Source: Fibrobacteria bacterium GUT77 (GTDB taxonomy: Bacteria; Fibrobacterota; Chitinivibrionia; Chitinivibrionales; Chitinispirillaceae). From it: 10,036 bases of DNA. Location: assembly GCA_001462255.1 (NCBI GenBank), contig LIUJ01000215.1, positions 1 to 10,036 on the forward strand, given 5' to 3'. A model generated the notes under the pieces. It was not told where the DNA came from. It was given only the letters and a program-made list of their open reading frames with translations, and searched no databases. A program made the position numbers and the translations under genes. Positions 6,403 to 10,036 of the stretch are shown here, in pieces. Position 1 is the stretch's first letter. Each line of letters starts with the position of its first letter.

Positions 6403-7859
6403 CCCCGCAACCGCAACAGAGTTACTCAGTCGCGTCGCGCTCGGCGAGGGGTGGGGCGTTGCTTCTTACCCGCCAAGTGTTGTGTCAGGGGATGAACTTC
6501 TGTGGGCTTATCTTTTTGGGAAGGTACCTGTCCATTGCCGATTATGGCTTTTACGGTATTCTTTTTTTTCTATCCTCTTTCATATCCAACTTCGGAGACA
6601 TCGGCTTCTCCGCCAGCCTGTTGCGCCAAAAAGAGGAACCGACACAGGAGGATTTCGCGAGTGTTTTTTCCGCGCAATTTACGTTGTCGGCGGCCGCGGC
6701 GGCGTTATTCGCCGCCGTTTCGCCGTTGCTTTGCCGAGCCTACAAACTCCCGTTGTCCTATTCGCTGTATTTCATACTCATATCGGTCTCGCTTTTAATC
6801 ACCGCGTTTCGGTCGGTGCCCACAACAAAACTCGAAAGACATCTTGATTTCAAGTGGCTGTCGATTATAGAAATAATCCATACCGCCGTCTACAACGTTA
6901 TGGCCTCGGCAATGGCCTTTTACGGATACGGGCCGCTAAGCTTTACCTTGGCGCTACTATGCCGCGTATTAATAGGCTGTATACTCGTAAACATAGCCAA
7001 CCCCGTACCGCTACGGTTCAATTTCAACTTAGCGCTGATAAAAAAACACTTGGTCTTCGGTTTGCCGTACCAAATAGGGATTTTTGTAAACGCTCTCAAG
7101 GACTCCATTTCGCCGGTCGTCATCGGGCTGATCCTGAGCGCCGTTCACACCGGCAAGGTTAATATGGCGTCCACTATCGCCACTTTTCCGTTTTTGTTAT
7201 TGGCGATACTGAACAGACTCTTTTTTCCCGCGTTTTCACGCACGGTCGGCGACAGACAAACGCTCGAGCGGCTGTTTTCGTTGTTTTTACGCGTCAACAA
7301 CGCGCTGACCGCGCCGCTTGCCATATTCGTACTCCTCATGGCAAAACCCTTTACACTATATGTCTTCGGCGAAAAGTGGACGGAACCGGAGACGATGGAG
7401 TTATGCTACCTATTATGGGCGGCGAACCTCTTCTTGCCGACGCTGGTGGTGTGTACAAACCTCTTGAACGCGCTTGGCAAGCCCAAAACCGTACTCAGAT
7501 TCAATCTGCTTTGGATGGCGCTGACGCTCGGCTTAGGCACCCCCCTCATCTTCGTTTACGGGGCCAAGGGGTTTGCCTACGCAAACATTGTCGTAAACGT
7601 CGCCACGGTTGCGGTCGCTTGGAAAATGCGCGAGTATATCAGTTGCGATATACTGAAAAACGCGCTTTTGGGATGGTTGCCGGCGGTTTTACTCGCTTGG
7701 ATTCCGCTACTGTACAAACGCTTCTTTGAGATTGGAATGCTACACTTATTTTTATGCGCGATTTTTTATTTTGTTCTTTCTAACGCCATAATGTATATTA
7801 TTTCTAAGAAAGATATTAATGCGTTCATAACCAAACCTATTGATACCGTAGTGATTTGA
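6399..7859 (+). CDS. Wzx-type polysaccharide flippase (MOP superfamily)
   Basis: This 486-residue protein is mostly hydrophobic, with about 12 to 14 predicted membrane segments separated by short charged loops. That is the usual size and layout of MOP-superfamily polysaccharide exporters (Polysacc_synt_3 or WzxC-like). Family-like features are the ARGGALLLTRQVLCQ segment before helix 1, ADYGFYG (47-53) and FGDIGFSASLLRQ (65-77). Others are PTTKLERHLDFKWLSIIEI (141-159) after helix 4 and NALGKPKTVLRFN in the second half. It should move undecaprenyl-linked repeat units from the inner to the outer face of the cytoplasmic membrane. It is the only exporter in the window, so the glycan probably follows a Wzy-type route, though no polymerase is visible. 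A T8 run (6562-6569) lies in the second-helix codons. Expression appears tied to fic by the overlap, which is unusual for a flippase. Confidence 0.92.
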   Translation: MTPQPQQSYSVASRSARGGALLLTRQVLCQGMNFCGLIFLGRYLSIADYGFYGILFFLSSFISNFGDIGFSASLLRQKEEPTQEDFASVFSAQFTLSAAAAALFAAVSPLLCRAYKLPLSYSLYFILISVSLLITAFRSVPTTKLERHLDFKWLSIIEIIHTAVYNVMASAMAFYGYGPLSFTLALLCRVLIGCILVNIANPVPLRFNFNLALIKKHLVFGLPYQIGIFVNALKDSISPVVIGLILSAVHTGKVNMASTIATFPFLLLAILNRLFFPAFSRTVGDRQTLERLFSLFLRVNNALTAPLAIFVLLMAKPFTLYVFGEKWTEPETMELCYLLWAANLFLPTLVVCTNLLNALGKPKTVLRFNLLWMALTLGLGTPLIFVYGAKGFAYANIVVNVATVAVAWKMREYISCDILKNALLGWLPAVLLAWIPLLYKRFFEIGMLHLFLCAIFYFVLSNAIMYIISKKDINAFITKPIDTVVI

Positions 7860-7865
7860 TTTTTT

Positions 7866-7887
7866 GATACGTTCAATCGGACGTATC
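7866..7887. repeat. Short inverted repeat between flippase and GT4 genes
   Basis: Perfect 7-base arms GATACGT and ACGTATC flank an 8-base loop in the 69-base gap after the flippase. A T-run precedes rather than follows the stem on the + strand, so it does not look like an intrinsic terminator for the flippase. It could be an operator or an RNA-stabilising hairpin; nothing more can be said. The following gene has GGGGA six bases before its ATG. Confidence 0.35.
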
Positions 7888-7928
7888 TTATGCGGATATT
7901 CTTAAACTGTAAATAACGGGGACTCATC

Positions 7929-9170
7929 ATGAAAACAATTTTGTTTTTGTCGCCTACCGGAACATTCGATAACGGCGCCGAAATTTCAATTTTTAATCTT
8001 CAAAAACATTTGGTTACTCTCGGTTACAATGTAGTTAACGTATGTCCGGTAAGCAACGATCAAAAATATTTTTCCAAACACAAGCATAGCGGAATAAAAG
8101 TCTATCCGATAGACGTCTTTAACTGGTGGTGGGAGGACGCTCCGGGGGCTTCGGTCGGAAATGAACGCGTGTCCGCTTATTATTATAGGGATAACATCTC
8201 GCAAATTCGAAAAATCATTCGCTCCGTCAACGCCTATATTGTAGTCACAAACAGCGTTAACATGTTTCAGGGCGCGGTCGCGGCCGCTTGTGAGGGCATT
8301 CGCCATTTTTGGTTGATTCATGAATTTCCTATAGATTTGTTTTCCTATTATAGATCCAAGATTGATTTTATAGAAGACTTTTCCGACGAACTGTTTAGTG
8401 TCGCCGGAGCCTTGAACAAAGAGTTATCTCTACTGTTTCATAACATAAAAGTTAGGGAATTTATTCCTTTTACTGAAGTTAACGCGGTCGAACATACACG
8501 AGCATCAGTTTCAAGAATCGTATCCGTCGGACGCATTACAGACAGAAAAAATCAGATAGAACTCATAACCGCTTACCATAAATTGAACCGACCGGAAATC
8601 GAACTTGTGTTTATCGGCGACTTTGATAAAGACCACAAGGAAATTTGCGATGCTTATATTAATAAAAATAAGTTGAAGAACGTGACGTTTATCAGTTCTC
8701 TTGAAAAACCGTGGGATATTGTAACGGATAAAGATTTGTTCGTCAGTACGTCAAAAATGGAAGCGTTTCCCTTAGTTTATGTCGAAGCTTTACTAAACGG
8801 CATACCGGCAATCGTCTCCGACAATCCCGGACATATTTCCGTTCATCATTTTTTTGAAACCGGACAACTGTACAGGCTTGGAAATATTGATGAACTGATT
8901 CGTCTTATGGCGAACGGTTTGGATAATTTTGACGACTTGAAAAAAGAAAGTTTATCCAACACGGCCAAAGTCCGAGAAAAATATTCCATTAACGCGGCCT
9001 ATCAAGAAATCATTTCAGCAATCGAAGACGATAAACCGGCTCGCGCAAAATCCATCAGGCATTTGGCTAATTTGGTGACTTTAAACGAAAATTACGGAAG
9101 TTTTAGCGGTCTAAAAAGAAGCATTAAGAACATATTTAAGCGTCTCTTCAACACCAAGGCGACAAAATGA
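7929..9170 (+). CDS. GT4 family glycosyltransferase
   Basis: This 413-residue GT-B enzyme begins MKTILFLSPTGTFDNGAEISIFNL; the glycine-rich loop and following helix are typical of GT4 acceptor domains. VTNSVN (106-111) and LIHEFP (129-134) lie near the domain cleft. The C-terminal donor half opens with IVSVGRITDRKNQIELI (197-213). It has EX7E in MEAFPLVYVEAL, with E278 and E286, the pair expected to hold the sugar nucleotide. A basic tail (RSIKNIFKRLFNTK) could anchor it to the membrane surface. A tryptophan run, FNWWWED (64-70), is unusual and may sit in the acceptor cleft. ATG has GGGGA six bases upstream. The stop overlaps the next ATG (ATGA), so the two transferases form one unit. Sugar specificity is not readable. 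Confidence 0.93.
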   Translation: MKTILFLSPTGTFDNGAEISIFNLQKHLVTLGYNVVNVCPVSNDQKYFSKHKHSGIKVYPIDVFNWWWEDAPGASVGNERVSAYYYRDNISQIRKIIRSVNAYIVVTNSVNMFQGAVAAACEGIRHFWLIHEFPIDLFSYYRSKIDFIEDFSDELFSVAGALNKELSLLFHNIKVREFIPFTEVNAVEHTRASVSRIVSVGRITDRKNQIELITAYHKLNRPEIELVFIGDFDKDHKEICDAYINKNKLKNVTFISSLEKPWDIVTDKDLFVSTSKMEAFPLVYVEALLNGIPAIVSDNPGHISVHHFFETGQLYRLGNIDELIRLMANGLDNFDDLKKESLSNTAKVREKYSINAAYQEIISAIEDDKPARAKSIRHLANLVTLNENYGSFSGLKRSIKNIFKRLFNTKATK

Positions 9171-10036
9171 ACTTGACTGTTTGTTTAGTGGCATACAGCA
9201 CAAAATTCGACAAAACATCGGCCTTTCAATCCCTATTGAGAATAAGCGACGATGTAAAAAAAAGATTAAACGTTATAGTTTTTGATAACGGTTCAACGAA
9301 TTATTCTTTTGTTGAAATTAACGACCGCTTTGCCTCATTACGCTACGAATTCAACCTAAAACCGGAACGAGGCACGCGCGTTGCTTATCAATACGCGTTG
9401 GAAACCGCCCAAGACGCCTGGCTTATGTTGTTGGACGACGACACGGAAATTACGGAAGCGTACCTGCAAACGCTTTTAGAGTCGCTTGATTCGGCGGAAG
9501 CCGCCCAGGAAATTGTAGCGTATTGCCCTACCGTATTTGACGGCGACACCCAAATATCCCCAACGGACGGCGACACAATCAACATGCTCGATTTTCCCAA
9601 AAGCGCCGGTACATATTCTGAAAACATCTCGGGAATCTCAAGTTGCTTGGTTGTAAGTACGCGTTTTTTGAAAGAAATAAACGGTTTTTCCGCGGAGTTT
9701 CCATTGGATTATTTGGATCACTGGCTTTTCTATCGGATAATCGCGGCCAATAAGAAAGTAAGAGTCTTAGACGCGCGTATTAACCATCATTTATCAATAC
9801 AAAATTTATCGACGGTTTCCGACGCGCGTTTTTACTCTGTTTTTTCCAGTGAACACCATTTTTACAAAAAATATAAACCGTTCTTACTGAAACAAATCAG
9901 GCGAAGATACGTTAAAATGACAATAAAGGGTTTTTTCAATAAGAAGCTCGGTATCAGATGGTTTATTCTGTTGAAAATTTTGTTTTTTACAAAAAAACAA
10001 GGGCGGTGTCAAACTTTTTCGGTTTTGCCGTTTGAC
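9167..10036 (+). CDS. GT2-type glycosyltransferase, 3' end outside the window
   Basis: The frame is open for 290 codons from ATG at 9167 to the window edge, starting MNLTVCLVAYSTKF. FDNGST (39-44) and LMLLDDDTEI (86-95) are the nucleotide-binding and DXD parts of a GT-A fold; the D90-D92 cluster would bind metal. GISSCLVVSTRFL (156-168) and PLDYLDHWLF (179-188) correspond to the acceptor side, with an aspartate likely as base. It overlaps the preceding GT4 stop by ATGA with AAGG upstream, so it is coupled. By usual GT2 length (about 280 to 330 residues) the protein should be ending here. Its last 13 residues (GRCQTFSVLPFD) are encoded by an inverted repeat and look unlike a normal tail, so a foreign insertion may cut the gene. 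The start was set by translating the sequence by hand. Confidence 0.85.
   Translation, partial: MNLTVCLVAYSTKFDKTSAFQSLLRISDDVKKRLNVIVFDNGSTNYSFVEINDRFASLRYEFNLKPERGTRVAYQYALETAQDAWLMLLDDDTEITEAYLQTLLESLDSAEAAQEIVAYCPTVFDGDTQISPTDGDTINMLDFPKSAGTYSENISGISSCLVVSTRFLKEINGFSAEFPLDYLDHWLFYRIIAANKKVRVLDARINHHLSIQNLSTVSDARFYSVFSSEHHFYKKYKPFLLKQIRRRYVKMTIKGFFNKKLGIRWFILLKILFFTKKQGRCQTFSVLPFD
10008..10036. repeat. Inverted repeat at the right edge (possible insertion-element end)
   Basis: Perfect 7-base arms GTCAAAC (10008-10014) and GTTTGAC (10030-10036) flank a 15-base centre, and the second arm ends exactly at the window limit, so the repeat may be longer. It falls in the last codons of the GT2 frame. 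A terminator, an insertion-sequence end or a dispersed palindromic repeat would all fit; the continuation is needed to choose. Confidence 0.4.

Noticed and set aside
7376..7729. 117-codon + strand open frame
   Set aside because: It lies wholly inside the flippase gene in another frame, and its arginine/glycine-rich composition is that of a shadow frame.
7861..7890. Rho-independent terminator after the flippase
   Set aside because: The 7-base stem is preceded, not followed, by the T-run, and on the other strand it is followed by A.

Overview
The window is a stretch of a bacterial cell-surface polysaccharide (capsule, O-antigen or exopolysaccharide) locus, split in the middle by a Fic-domain gene and an AAA_14/DUF4143 ATPase gene transcribed away from each other. 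Genes are packed tightly, with ATGA/GTGA 4-base overlaps. Most starts have recognisable Shine-Dalgarno sequences, and one promoter is sigma-70-like. GC is moderate. GTG starts are supported for two genes and are the longest option for a third. The sigma-70-type promoter and Shine-Dalgarno use argue mildly against Bacteroidetes and fit a Firmicutes-like or other anaerobe better, but the lineage cannot be fixed from this sequence. No rRNA, tRNA, transposase gene or CRISPR was seen.

Layout, left to right. (1) A 5'-truncated capsular-polysaccharide-type glycosyltransferase overlaps a GT4 glycosyltransferase on the + strand. (2) On the - strand, two GT2 glycosyltransferases follow the AAA_14/DUF4143 ATPase gene. 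The first overlaps the + strand GT4 gene tail to tail; the second overlaps the ATPase gene by 7 bases. (3) A 298-base intergenic region (5016-5313) lies between the divergent ATPase and fic genes. It holds a good sigma-70-type promoter for the ATPase, a 29-base palindrome in its leader, and four 29-base palindromic repeats plus two flanking half-sites with alternating 40/29-30-base spacing. (4) On the + strand, the Fic gene overlaps a Wzx-type flippase gene by GTGA, next to a strong ribosome binding site. A GT4 gene and a GT2 gene that runs off the right edge follow.

How the genes may work together. The five glycosyltransferases and the capsule-type transferase would build a repeat unit on a lipid carrier at the inner face of the cytoplasmic membrane, and the flippase would move it across. 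The Fic and ATPase genes are not biosynthetic. Their placement makes the repeat array a candidate control point for outward transcription in both directions: ATPase to GT2 on the left, Fic to flippase on the right. The Fic protein ends in a probable winged-helix domain, so it could bind the array itself; this is inference. Two G7 tracts in the ATPase gene could add reversible frameshifting.
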